A stretch of 64,000 nucleotides of DNA, taken from contig NC_068347.1 in assembly GCF_014633365.1 (NCBI RefSeq), positions 28,748,116 to 28,812,115 of the forward strand, read 5' to 3'. Below the pieces are notes generated by a model that made no database searches, had not been told where the DNA came from, and saw only the letters and a program-made list of their open reading frames with translations. Source of the stretch: Diospyros lotus. Taxonomy: Eukaryota; Streptophyta; Magnoliopsida; Ericales; Ebenaceae. Shown here one piece after another: positions 1 through 12,100 of this stretch; positions within the stretch are counted from its first letter, which is position 1; the number at the start of each line of letters is the position of its first letter. Position numbers and translations under genes: made by a program.

Positions 1-34
1 TAAGGAATATCAAAACTTGAAATTAACATCTTAC

Positions 35-112
35 AGTAGCATTATTTGAATGGATTATGGAATTGAGATTTGCAGTAGTCGCATCATCCAATACTCTAGG
101 CAAAATTACATC
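35..112 (-). CDS. PP4R3: PP4R3 exon I
   Basis: 78 nt, phase 0. Acceptor is CATCAG and donor is GCTACT|GTAAGA. It encodes [20 protein letters not shown], then HSNNAT. The family continues with the rest of the SMK-1 domain beyond the left edge of the window. Confidence 0.92.
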
Positions 113-3100
113 CTGATGAACATGAAGCAAGATGAGAAATATATTACAGTCCCAAGCAAGAAATGGAAATATGAGTTGAAGATCTTTGCCTTCAAATAAT
201 TAACCCTGTAAGTTTGGTGTATCTTCGACAGGACCCGCGGATCTTTGATTGGTATGGCCTTAACAATCAAAGTAGAAGCAAATGAATAAGATGCCATAAA
301 CACACTTTTGTCTGTAAGTATCAGAAGCATAAATACCCAAAAATGACTATGTAAAGTACAAGTTCTCCTGGATCCCAGAATCCCTAATTTCCAGAAATGG
401 GCAATGGATGGAGAAGGAAATAACATTAAATGGAAGTAAAAAACAAAAGATAAAAGGATTATGAAACCAAATATACCTCCTTAAAGACCACATGCTCTTT
501 TAGAAAACTGCGATGCCGTTGAACATGAGGTATATCTGGATCATCTGGTCAGGGTCAAGCAATACATCAACATCAGGGTCAAGCAATACATCAACAACAA
601 AAGAAGCCAATCACAGGGGATGAAACTGTAATATCAACCACTATACAAGTGTTTTCATTGAGATTGAATACAGTGCAGCATATCAAGGACCCTTGGTTTG
701 TTGACCAAAGGGGTGTGACAGAATATAGCAATGGAAGAAGTTTCAAGTTTCACATATCTGATAAATTAAATGGATGCAATTCTTAAAGCACAAAGATAAG
801 AAACCAAGCACAAAAAGTAAAACGTCAAGGGATAAGAAAGCATGTTCCCATGCAAGTCCATCGACCACACACCATGAAAGCATGCTGCAATTGAAAGGCA
901 GCTATCAAAATATGAACTTAAAGGGCCTTTTTGGCTGGGCTTCAGTTTTTAAAATTTAGGAAGCTAAAATACAAAATGGTGTTTGGTTGCCTGTTTTTCA
1001 TTTTCAAAAAAGAAACGTTTTGGGGAAAAAAAAGAACACACCAGAAATGGCATTTCCATTTGTTTTATTCCATTCTATTTCGTTTATATCCCAACCCCCC
1101 TCCCTACTGTTCTTCATGATCCCCAACCAACAAACTTCCTCTTCTCTTCCCTTTCCTTGATTCCTCTGTTTTATTCCTCCTCCTCCATTGTTTTATTCTG
1201 ATATTGAGATAGCTCAATTGGGCAGCCCATTTTTGGGTGTTAGGCCCACTGGACTCTTGAGGCCTAGAATTTGCCTCACCAGCACCTTTTCGACCTAATT
1301 ATAATCCAACCTTCCAAACTTAAACCAAGCCCAGTGACCCTTGACCCAAAGCTGTTGACACAAGACCTGATTGGACCTGACTAATTACAACTGACCCAAC
1401 CTGTTGACCCACTAGTGTCATCAGTCATCCATATTGCGGAAAATCTTGGCATTAGTTGTTTCCTTTTGTATAGGAGTTAATTTAGGAAACTAGTTCAGCA
1501 AAGAATCCCGCAGACTTCATAGAAATCCTATTAGGATAGTCCTATTCTCCAGATCAGTCCTATAATTAAGTAGACTAACTATAGATAGTGCAACTTTATA
1601 TATCAATTAGTCCTATGATTTAGTAGACTAAATATAGGAAGTTCTGCTATATATATTTGACTGATATTTGATGAATAGGACAATAAAAGGATTTCTCCTC
1701 ATTTTTCTCACATGGTATTAGAGAACCCTCTGATTACCTAAAAATCCCTAAACACACGAGAACCTAACCATGGCCGAAAGGAGCACCAAATCTAGAAGAC
1801 ATCCCATGCCCTAACAACAGCATGGGAGCCACAAATAAGAATCTGTTTGCTATCACTGGTCAGAAGTTAAATGGGCACAATTATGTACAATGATGATGAT
1901 GTTCATTTGCAGAAAAGGGAAGGATGATTATCTCACTGGAGTTGCAAGTCAGCCAAAGGAGGAGGACCCAAAGTTCTGAACGTGGAAATCCAAGAACAAT
2001 ATGGTCATGTCTTGGCTCATGAACTCCATGACCAATGAAATTGGCAAAAGTTTCCTGCTTTATGAAACGACACATGAGATCTAGGAAGCCGTTAAGGAGG
2101 CCTATTCACACATGGAGAATATGTCTGAACTATTCGAGATCGAGAGTATCCTAGATAATATGTGCTCTAAAGGGATTCTAGCGTTACCCAACACTTCAAT
2201 ACATTGAATCGGTATTGGCTTCAACTGGATAAACTCAACACTGATTGCTTGGGGGAATCAACAACCAAATTTTGACAACAAACAAAAAAAGGGCCGCCCG
2301 TTGTGCGATCACTATCACAAAACTCAACCCCCTACTGCAGAAAATGTTCGGACATCACAAATTACTCAACCCATTGTTCTTGCCTCCGGATCAAAACGTG
2401 AACAATCAAAAGTGTGGATTGTTAACTCAGGAGCATACAATCACATGATGAGACATTAAGCATTTGACGAAGTTTAACCATTGTTATTAGAATTGGACAA
2501 TCAAAATTGCCAATGGCTCTCTATCAAGTGTTGCAAAGACAAGTTCTATTGTTCTCTCAAAGGACATCACTCTAAACTCTGTTCTCTTGGTCCCTATCCT
2601 GGATTGCAATCTATTATCAATTGGTAAGATTACCCGTGGCCTAAATTGTGTTGCTAAGCCAAAAATTTGTGTGAATTTCAGGACTTGTATTCAGGAAAGA
2701 CGATTGGCAGTGCTGAAGTGTGCTCAAGACTATATATCCTCGAGAAAGATGACCTCCAGAGCAGGAAAGTTCATCATACCAGTTTTTTGGCATTTGAAAG
2801 TCTAGTTTATTCTTCTGTCTTTCATTTTGATAATAATAGTGCAATCATGTTATGGCACTACAGGTTAGTGTCATGACCCAAGGAGAATTAGAGGGTTAAT
2901 ACTGTAATTAGTTACTATTGTTTGTTAGGAGATGTTGTTAGTTCGATTGTAGTGCACATGGGAGTTGTTTCTAGATTTTTCTTTCAGTTGAATGGCTTAT
3001 AAATAGGCTCTAGTACGTAGAGAATAGTATGTTGGAATAATATAGTGAATTCATATTTCCCTCCTTACTCTCTCTCTCGTTCTCCCATGTTTCCCCTCTT

Positions 3101-6100
3101 TTCTCTTGGTTTATGTTGTGTCTCTCCCTATAATTCTTCTCTATTTCTCTCCCGAATTCTTCTAATTTCCTTTCTAAACCCTAGGGTTGTGACATTTGGT
3201 ATCAAAGCCACCGTTCCTTGGCAGCTTTCTCTGTTGATTAATTTATGACGGATCGACGTCTGCTGTTCAATGGAGGTTGATTCTCGAAATTAGAGGGTGA
3301 ATTCAGTTCTGGTGATTCCGACAACCCTTTGCAATTAGGTTGGGATTTGAAGCAACGATTTCTGATGATCCAGGCTTGAGGTGAACGTAGGAGTGATCTT
3401 GAATCTGTAGCGATCGTGAGCAAATCGCCTGTAAGCTCGGAGGTTGTTATCCATCGCGATTGTTTGCTCTGATCGGCAATACAGTTACAGATTAGAGGCA
3501 CAATATTCAAGTGAATTCTGACAAGCGATTGGACGGTGATTGGGTGAGAGACGAAGACACCGAATCCAACAAGAAGAAAGTCGCGATTAAAGCAACAGTT
3601 CATCGAAGGTCGTTTGCGAGAAGTTGCAAGGTGAAACGCATTCGGAGGTCTTAAAGGGTGAATAGTGAAATGGAGGCTCCGTCGTGGGCAAGGAAGGGAG
3701 TCGAGGCCAACAGCAAACGCTGATTAGTTGCTGGTATCAGGATTCAACAAAACTGAGAGTAGGCAGCTCAAATTTAAAGGCAAATCCAACTGGAGTTGGG
3801 TGGTGTGCTGATGATCATTCTAATCAGAAGGTAATTCCATCCAGACCGACAAAGTCTTCGACCGGTACGCCGCTGTGTGCTACAGTTTTGAGCTGAAGGC
3901 GATTCCAACGGTGACTGTGGAGATAAGCGATCATGTGCAGTTGATTGAGGAAACTCTGGACTGCTGAATTTTGATTTTGGGTAAGGCAAATCAGAGGACG
4001 CAACGGAAATGGATATTGGGTAATCACTGAACAACTGATAGTGCAATCCAAGAAGAGGACTTGGATCAAAGGTGCTGAAATTTAGATCTAGGTCGCTGTA
4101 GGAGACTAAGGTGATTCAGTGGAACTTATTCCGACAATCCTTGGTTCCGGAATTGGATTGAGGGCTTGTTGATTTGGCCCAGGATGGAACGATTGGAAAC
4201 CAGGACAAACAATTTGGTAATTGGTGTCAAACAGCTCCAAGTGGAGGCAAGTTACTATTGAGCGGAGTATGTGGCCAATTTGGATCGAGCTGTTAGCGGG
4301 CTTCGAGAGGAAATTCCTGGATTCCGCCAGCAAATCAGCCAGCAGTTGAATGTTGCCTTGAGCATGTTAGCCCAGTAGTCTAATGTTCGCCTTCCGACAT
4401 ATTTCACTCTCAGAGCTTCATCGACACCAATTCTAACGATGCCAAGATCTAGGCAGAGGCCTAACGATCCTATGGAAGCAAGGGAGAGGTTGAAGGTAGA
4501 GGAGGGAGATGTGGTTAGAGGAGTTGGAGGAAACCCTTCCACATCCCTAGCACCGCAAATGGCTATTCCGGCGTTTGAAAGAGAGAGGCTGAAATGGTGG
4601 ATCAGGAGGTGTAGGTGTTTTATCAATACCGAGTAGCTGAAAGGGAGAAAGTAAACATGGTAGCAGCTCATTTGGATGGCGTTGCAGACGCTTGGTTTCA
4701 GAATTGGAAGGGTGGAATAGAGCTAGCCGAGGTTCGCAAATGATCTCTGCAACAGGTTCGGGGAGAAAATGAGGATGGATGTCATTAAGGGATTCAATAA
4801 GTTGAAAGAGAATGGGACGATGGAGGAATATAAAGGGAAACGAGGCATTGAGAAATAGCCTTTTCAACTTCTCGATTCATGGCAGCTACAGGGATTGAGA
4901 AAATCAGACAGGCTTATTTTGAAAAAAAGGATAGTAAGAAACAACGAGAAAGGATGTAGCCAAATAAGGGAAAGATGGATATTGATTATTAGGTTCCCCA
5001 TGATGCATTTTTCAAATATCAAACTAAGCCTAAGATGATAACACACGGTGATCTGTATTTTGAAGGAAAAGAGTTGGAGGAAAAGCTAAGGGAGATGAAG
5101 CCTGGGATGTTGTCACATGGACTAAGAGAAGCTCTTGGGATGCCTAAAGGTGTTCCTTCCCATGGGTCATCAACATACAAAGATATGGTCCACCCCATTC
5201 TTATTCGCATTTGGAAATTCTGGGGCTGAATGCTCCTATTTCTCCTAAAGCTAGTTTTGGTTATCATCTTGGTGGTTGGGGCAAACCTCTTGTTGATGAA
5301 TATGGTCGTTTGCTCTATGGTGATGTTTTTGGGGTCCTACAACAAGATCAACCCAACTATGAGGAAGAACCAATTAATAACACCAAACATTGGGCTGATC
5401 CGGAGGAAGAAGAAGAGGAGGTGGAAGAAGAGATCAAGGAAGAGGAATTGGAGGATGGCATTCAAACAATTGGCAGCCTCTCAAGCACTCCCACTGGTGT
5501 TAAGACTCCTGATGCTATTGATCTCTGGAAGCAGCAAAGGAAGGAGCCTGAAAAGCCCCTCTACCAAGTACTTGAGGAGAAGGAAGAAAGGATTGCACCA
5601 GGAACCTTGCTTGGAACATCTCATACCTACATCATGGGCATAGGCACACAAGACAAGACAACAGCTGCCACGAGGGTTGATTCGCTTAAAGGTCAGAAAT
5701 CAGATAGAGTTGAGGTGACATTGTAGCCAGAAGAGTTGGAAGTAATGGACAATGTTTGGCCTGCAGAGAAGTTTGAATTTCTTTCTATGATTGGAAATGG
5801 TATGGTTATAGGAATGACAACTCAATTGGAACCATTTTCAATGGCAATAGGGAAAAGGTGGATGGCTGGACTGCAACAAGTCATAATACTGTTACGGTTG
5901 AGAAAAAAGAAAGGAGACAACAAAAGAAAAGGGAAATACGAGAAAAGAACAAGAAAAGGCAAAGAAGAAATCAGATTTTGAAGGCTAGAATCGGATGAAG
6001 AATAGGGCCAACAGCTGTAAGTTTCTTGGGGACAATAAACATTTCAAGGAGGGGGGATTGTCACAACCCAAGAAGAATTAGAGGGTCAATACTATAATTA

Positions 6101-9100
6101 GCTACCATTGTTTGTTAGGAGATGATGTTAGTTCTGTTGTGGTGCACATGGGTGTTGTTTCTAGATTTTTCTTTCAGTTGAATAGCCTATAAATAGGCTC
6201 TAGCATGTAGAGAAGAGTATGTTGGAATGATATAGTTAATTCATATTTCCCTCCTTACTTTCTCTCTCTCGTTCTCCCTTGTTTTCCCTCTTCTCTCTTG
6301 ATTTCTACTCTGTCTCTCCTTCTTCTCTGTTTCTCTCCCGAATTCTTCCAATTTCCTTCCTAGACCCTAGCTAAACCCTAGGGTCGTGACAGTTAAGTTA
6401 TCCAAATTTTGTTTATTTTGGAAAATTGTTTCCTTCATTATTCAAGAATAAAGATCCAAATTCGTTTCAACGTGAAATTTGTCAATATTCTAAACATATT
6501 CAGAACAGTTATCCAATTCAATCGTACAAAGCATCTCATCCTTTTTCTATGATTCATAGTGATGTGGGGGCCTTCCAAAGTAAAAAATGTCATTGGATCT
6601 CATTGGTTCATATCCTTTATTGATGATCATACAAGACTCACTTGGATCTTTCTTATGAAAGAAACATCTAAAGCAAGTCAAATCTTCCAAAACTTCAACT
6701 CCATGATAAAAAACCAATTTCACACCAAAATTCAAATCTTGATAACTAATAATGCAAAAGAGTATTTTAATTCTATACTTGGTGATTATCTTTTGACTCG
6801 GGGCATTATTCATCAAAGTTCATGTGTTGATACACCCCAACAAAACGAGGTTATTGAATGTAAAAACAGACATCTTTTGGAGGTTGCTAGATCACTCATG
6901 TTCTCCACAAATGTTCCTAAATACTTTTGGGGGAAAGCAATACTTACAACAACCTACATAATCAACGTAATACCCTCACGAATTCTCAAACATCAACACC
7001 AAGTCAAATACTTCTCCAATCTTTTCCAAACACTCGGGTTCTCTCGAACAATCCTCTAAAGGTCTTCAGTTGTTCTATTTTTGTCCATGTTCATCAATAA
7101 TTTCAAGGTAAACTTTATCCTAAATCCATCAAATGCATTTTTCTTAGATATTCCACTCATCAAAAGGGTTACAAGTGTTATTCTCTAGAAAATAAGTGAT
7201 TCTATAATTCTATGGATGTAACAATCTTTGAAACTCAGCCCTATTATCCCGACATTGATATTCAGGGGGAGAAAAATCTAAGTGACTCAGGAATATCAAT
7301 TTTGGGACATTCCGAGTCGACCACAGTTCGGGTCTCAGCTCGAGCCTTCACAACACCTCAAGTATCCCCAATCCGAGCCAAATCCATCCACTTCTCAATC
7401 TAAAATTCCAAACCCCACAAATTCGTGCTCCAGTCAAAGTCCTTCTTGTCCTTCCACTAGCCAACCAGTAACAAACAACAAACTTCAAGTCTACTCTCGA
7501 AGGAGATTCAATCAAAAGGAGATAGAACAATGAACACATCTCAAATCTGATCAAGAGTTTGAACCAAAACCGAGGGTAAGTGAAGGTAATTCCGAACCCA
7601 ATCCTCTTGATGATGATCTCAGCTGGCCCATAGCATTAAGAAAGGGTGTTAGATCATGTACACAACACCCAAAAGCCCTTAAACAACCAAAGGGGAAGAA
7701 GGCGATTCTTGAAGAAATCTAAGCCTTGGAGAAGAATGGGACTTGGGAAATCACGAAATTAACATCAAGAAAAAACCTTGTGGGCTGCAAATGGATATTC
7801 ATGGTGAAATATAGAGAAGATAGGCAAATTGAAAGATACAAGGCCTATCTTGTGGCAAAGGGCTTCACTCAATCAAATGATATTGATTACCAGGAGACTT
7901 TTGTCCCAATTGCTAAACTAAATACGATCCGAGTATTACTCTCTTGCTGCTAATTTTAATTCGCCTCTCCACCAATTGAATGTGAAGAATGCTTTCTTAA
8001 ATGGAGACTTAGAACAAGAAGTCTACATGGAAATTCCTCTAGGTTCCAAGACTGAAACCACAAAGCACAAAGTGTGCAAACTGAAGAGATCACTGTATGG
8101 TCTCAAACAGTCACCTAGAGCTTGGTTCAAAAGGTTCACAAAGATAGTCTGGAATTATGGATATGCTCAATGCCAAGCAAATCACATTCTGTTCATCAAA
8201 TACTCTTAAAGAGGAAAAATCTCTCTTCTCATTGTTTATGTAGATGACATCATGGTCATGGGGGATGATCAGTTTAAAATGAGATGTCTCAAAGAAATGC
8301 TTGCAAAGAAGTTCGAGATCAAAGACTTGGGAAACCTAAGATACTTCTTAAGCATGGAGGTAGCACAGTCAAAAGCTAGGACCTCTGTTTGCCAACGAAA
8401 ATATGTCTTAGATCTCCTAAAAGAAACATGGATGATGGGTCGCAAACCGACTGACACACCTACGGATTCCACTACAAAACTTCGAACTACTAAGGAGAGT
8501 GCTCCAGTTGACAGAGGGCGATATCAAAGACTTGTGGGCTTCTATACCTATCACACACTAGACCAAATATAGGCTTTTTTGTAAGTGTGGTGAGCCAATT
8601 CACGAATGATCATAAAGAAAAGCACATGGAAGTAGTGTATCGAATCCTAAGGTACTTGAAATTAACTCCAAACAAAGGATTAATGTTCAAAAAAACCACT
8701 AACAGGGATGTGGAAGTGTATAGTGATGCAAGTTGGGTCGGATCAATTATGGACCGAAGTTCAACTTCTGAATATTATTCATGCGTGAGAGGAAAACTTG
8801 TTACTTGGCATAGTAAAAAGCAATCTATTGTTTCTCAAAGCTAGAGGCTAAATTTAGGGCTATGGCTCATGGGTTATGTGAAGGAATATGGTTGAGGATA
8901 CTCTTGCAAGAGATGGAGTTCCACGTTGAGAAGCCAGTGAAGGTGTTATGTGACAACCAATCTACCATTAGCATTGTTAAAAATTTAGTCCATCATGACC
9001 GAACGAAGCAAGTGGAAATTGACAGGCATTTTATCAAAGAAAAGTTGGAAGAAGGAGTATTTCAACTCATCTATGCTCCTACAACCAGTGAAGTTGCAAA

Positions 9101-12100
9101 CATACTTACTAAAGCCTTGCCGAGAAGAACATTCAAAGACTTGAGTTGCAAGCTTGGTTTGAACAATATATTCAACCTAACTTGAGGAGGAGTGTGGAAA
9201 ATCTCGCCATTAATTGTTTCCTTTTGTATAAGAGTTAATTTAGGAAACTAGTTCAGCAAAGAATCCTGCAAACTTCATAGAAATCTTATTAGGATCGTCC
9301 TATTCCCCAAATCAGTCCTATAATTAAGTATAGATAGTACAACTGTACATATCAATTAGTCCCATGATTTAGTAGACTAAATATAGGGAGTTATATTCTA
9401 TATATTTGATCGATATTCAATGAATAAGATAATAAAAGGATTTCTCTTCTTATTTTTCTAGCAAAGACATTTTGCTCCATTTGTCACGATTGTTTCATCC
9501 ATCTAATTTAAGATTTTGTAGGAATGCTACGTTTGGGCCATTAGGGGTTACTTACACCATCTCATTGTTTATTTTTATTTCCAAATTTTGTTTATATGCA
9601 TCTATTTTTTTAGGTGAACTAAGCATGTCCCAAGTCAGACTCGGTTGGACTCCTCATACCTCACTGTTAGTTGATACTATGTTATGGCATGCATTATTAG
9701 TGCTCTATCACGACTCCCATGAATTAGGAAGATATTTTTTTTATTTTTAATTTTTATATATTTAATTAGTGGTTATGTTCTAAGAATTACAGTTATCGAG
9801 TAGTGGAGAGGTAGTGGAGGAATTTAGGAATAATTATTGGCAATGGATGAGTGGTAGCTATCACAAATAACTGTTAGTTGACTTTCTATATAAAACTGAA
9901 ACCCCCACAATGCTGAGATTATGTATGAATTACGAAGAATTTATTGAAATCTCTCATTTCCCCCTATTGTTCGCTCAGTTTTCCCCTTACTTTATGTCAG
10001 TCTCCCTTATTTCGGTCTCTCTCCCTTATTTCTTTTCATTTCCCCCTATCTCTCTCATTTCTATCAGTCTCCCTCAAATTCCAATTCTATCTTCAAAGAA
10101 AACATTCATTAGGACTAGGGTCTTGACATTTGGTACCAGAGTAGCAGTTTCTCAGCTGTGATTTTGGGTTCATAACAGTTGATTCCGATCAGAACAAGGT
10201 GGTTATTGCAGCAATGATTCAAAATGAATTTAGAAGAATTTGGATTGTGTAGATGGCTGAAAGAACTCTTGAAAGAATGCAAGCTGGAGAGAGTATTCAA
10301 GTAAGAAATCAATAAAAAAATTGGATGAACTCATGATCATGATGGCCAAAAGGTATCAGGTTAGTCTTCCAAGAGAATTACTATCTAGGGATTATTCTAA
10401 TCCAATTATTCAACAAAAGAGAGTAGTCCCTGTGATACAGGACTGCATGCTGAAGGACAATGCTAATCAAATTTTGTAAGGCATTGATGGTGATGCTGCT
10501 AACATTACATGTCCTAAGCAATTTGCTATTGAACGCACAAGGTGCCAAGTTCAAGAAGCAGCAAAAATGTTCATGACTAGGATTCGAATTTGTTCAAATC
10601 ATATGACCTTGCCTCCGTCACTAGTTCAATGAACACAACCAAAGATCCTTCTCCTGTAAAGCATCTCCGTTTACTTTATGATGGAGAAGTTCAGCCATTT
10701 GTAGGCATTACTGATCCAGAGGACATTACAATCCAAGGTGATACTAGGTTTGTCAAGGAAGGTCAAATTGTTCCAATTGAACCAACTCAATACCTTCCAC
10801 TAAAGGTGGAGGAAGTGGACACACCATGGAGTGATCTAGTTCTGAAATAGAGAATTGGAGCAAGTTCCTTTGGGGTTGTCCAACATGTTGATTGGAAGGG
10901 CTCGGGATGCATACAACTTTGGTGTGACATTATGGAAAATTGAAGTGGATGAAGAGATGGTAGAAGAAAAAGAAGTGCAGGGATTGGATGAAGAAGGTAG
11001 CAAATGACCATGATTTCTTAGGGAGAAGAAATCTTTTAAGGGGGATGGAATGTCACAGCCCCCATGAATTAGGAAGATATTTTCTTTTTATTTTCAGTAG
11101 TTATATATTTAATTAGTAGTTATGTTCTAGGAATTACAGGTATGGAGTAGTGGGAACATAGTGGAGTGATTTAGAAGCAATTATTGGCAATGAGGGAGAG
11201 GTAATTGCCACAAATAACTGTTGGTTAACTTTCTATCTAAACCTGTAACCCCCACAGTATCGAGATCATGTATGAATTACGAAGAATTTATTAAACTCTC
11301 TCATTTCCCTTATTGTTCTCTTTGATTTCCCCCTCAATTGTGTCAATTTTCTCCCCCATTTCTCCTAGTTTCCCCCCTACTTTCTGTCAGTCTCCCTCAT
11401 TTCGATCTCTCTCCCTTATTTCTTCCTATTTCTCCCTCAAATTCCAGCTCTATCTTCAAAGAAAACATTAGTTAGGACTAGGTTCTTGACATACTCTTGC
11501 TAACCTGTCTTCAACTCTTACCACATTCAGGTTGTTCACAAACTATGGGATTATGAAACAGGTTAACATCCTCATATTCATCTCCATCCATATTAACTCC
11601 TTCTGGTAGGTCTACGGGGTTGCAGTTTCCTTCTTATACCTTCATATGGGCTTCCACACTATCTCTAACCAAGTTTCAAATCTGTTGCATAAGTTGCTCC
11701 ATCATCCTTCACATCTCAACTGCTTGGCTCAGGCTTGGAAATCTTCCTCTTATTGTTGCCATTGAAAAATAGATCATACTTTTGACTCTAATACCACTTT
11801 GATGCAGTGTGCAAGGAAGAATCAGCAAAACAAGTGCAAAATTTAGGCTAAAATAACGTAAAATTGAACCTGGAACAACACTGTGAAACTAAAGGTTTAG
11901 GAAAACCTCAAATGTCAAATTAGAATGAAGCAATTGCCAACAAAGTGGCAACACCCAACAAAGTGGCAATACTTATACTAGGGTTACAACATAATAAATC
12001 CCACCCGTTGATCACAAAGGAATCCTTGTAATCTTAGCGAATATCTATATTAAAAGTCACATGCTAGTTACATGACTACATGCTAAATCTAATAATATAA

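Larger units (their letters stand above)
2869..6391 (+). mobile_element. Gypsy-2, non-autonomous Ty3/gypsy-type LTR element carrying an SF3B2 fragment
   Basis: LTRs at 2869-3194 and 6059-6391 both begin TGTCA and end TGACA. The target duplication is GTTAG (2864-2868) and GTTAA (6392-6396), one mismatch. It splits the RLG(Y/H)PNF motif of Copia-1. Inside are a PBS (tttggtatcaaagcc), a 1.2-kb leader, the first part of a gypsy gag, a captured host cDNA piece, and a short 3' module before the polypurine tract at 6046-6057. There is no protease, RT or integrase, so movement would need enzymes from a related element. Confidence 0.88.
1435..9463 (+). mobile_element. Copia-1, degenerate Ty1/copia LTR retrotransposon (interrupted by Gypsy-2)
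   Basis: LTRs at 1435-1712 and 9193-9463 flank a PBS, gag, protease, integrase, RT and RNase H in copia order. About 3.5 kb of the length is a nested Gypsy-2 at 2869-6391. The LTRs have diverged visibly, with small deletions, and no 5-bp target duplication remains at the outer ends. The coding region has many stops and frameshifts, so this is an old, dead copy. It lies antisense to PP4R3. Confidence 0.88.
9706..11491 (+). mobile_element. LTR-3, short non-autonomous LTR retrotransposon with unidentified insert
   Basis: Two similar LTRs (9706-10128 and 11051-11491) bracket only 922 bp. Target-site copies are TGCTC (9701-9705) and TACTC (11492-11496), one mismatch. A PBS (tttggtaccagag) follows the left LTR and a purine stretch (aagggggatggaa) precedes the right one. 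No gag, RT or integrase is present. The internal region instead carries decayed coding-like sequence of unknown origin. Confidence 0.85.
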
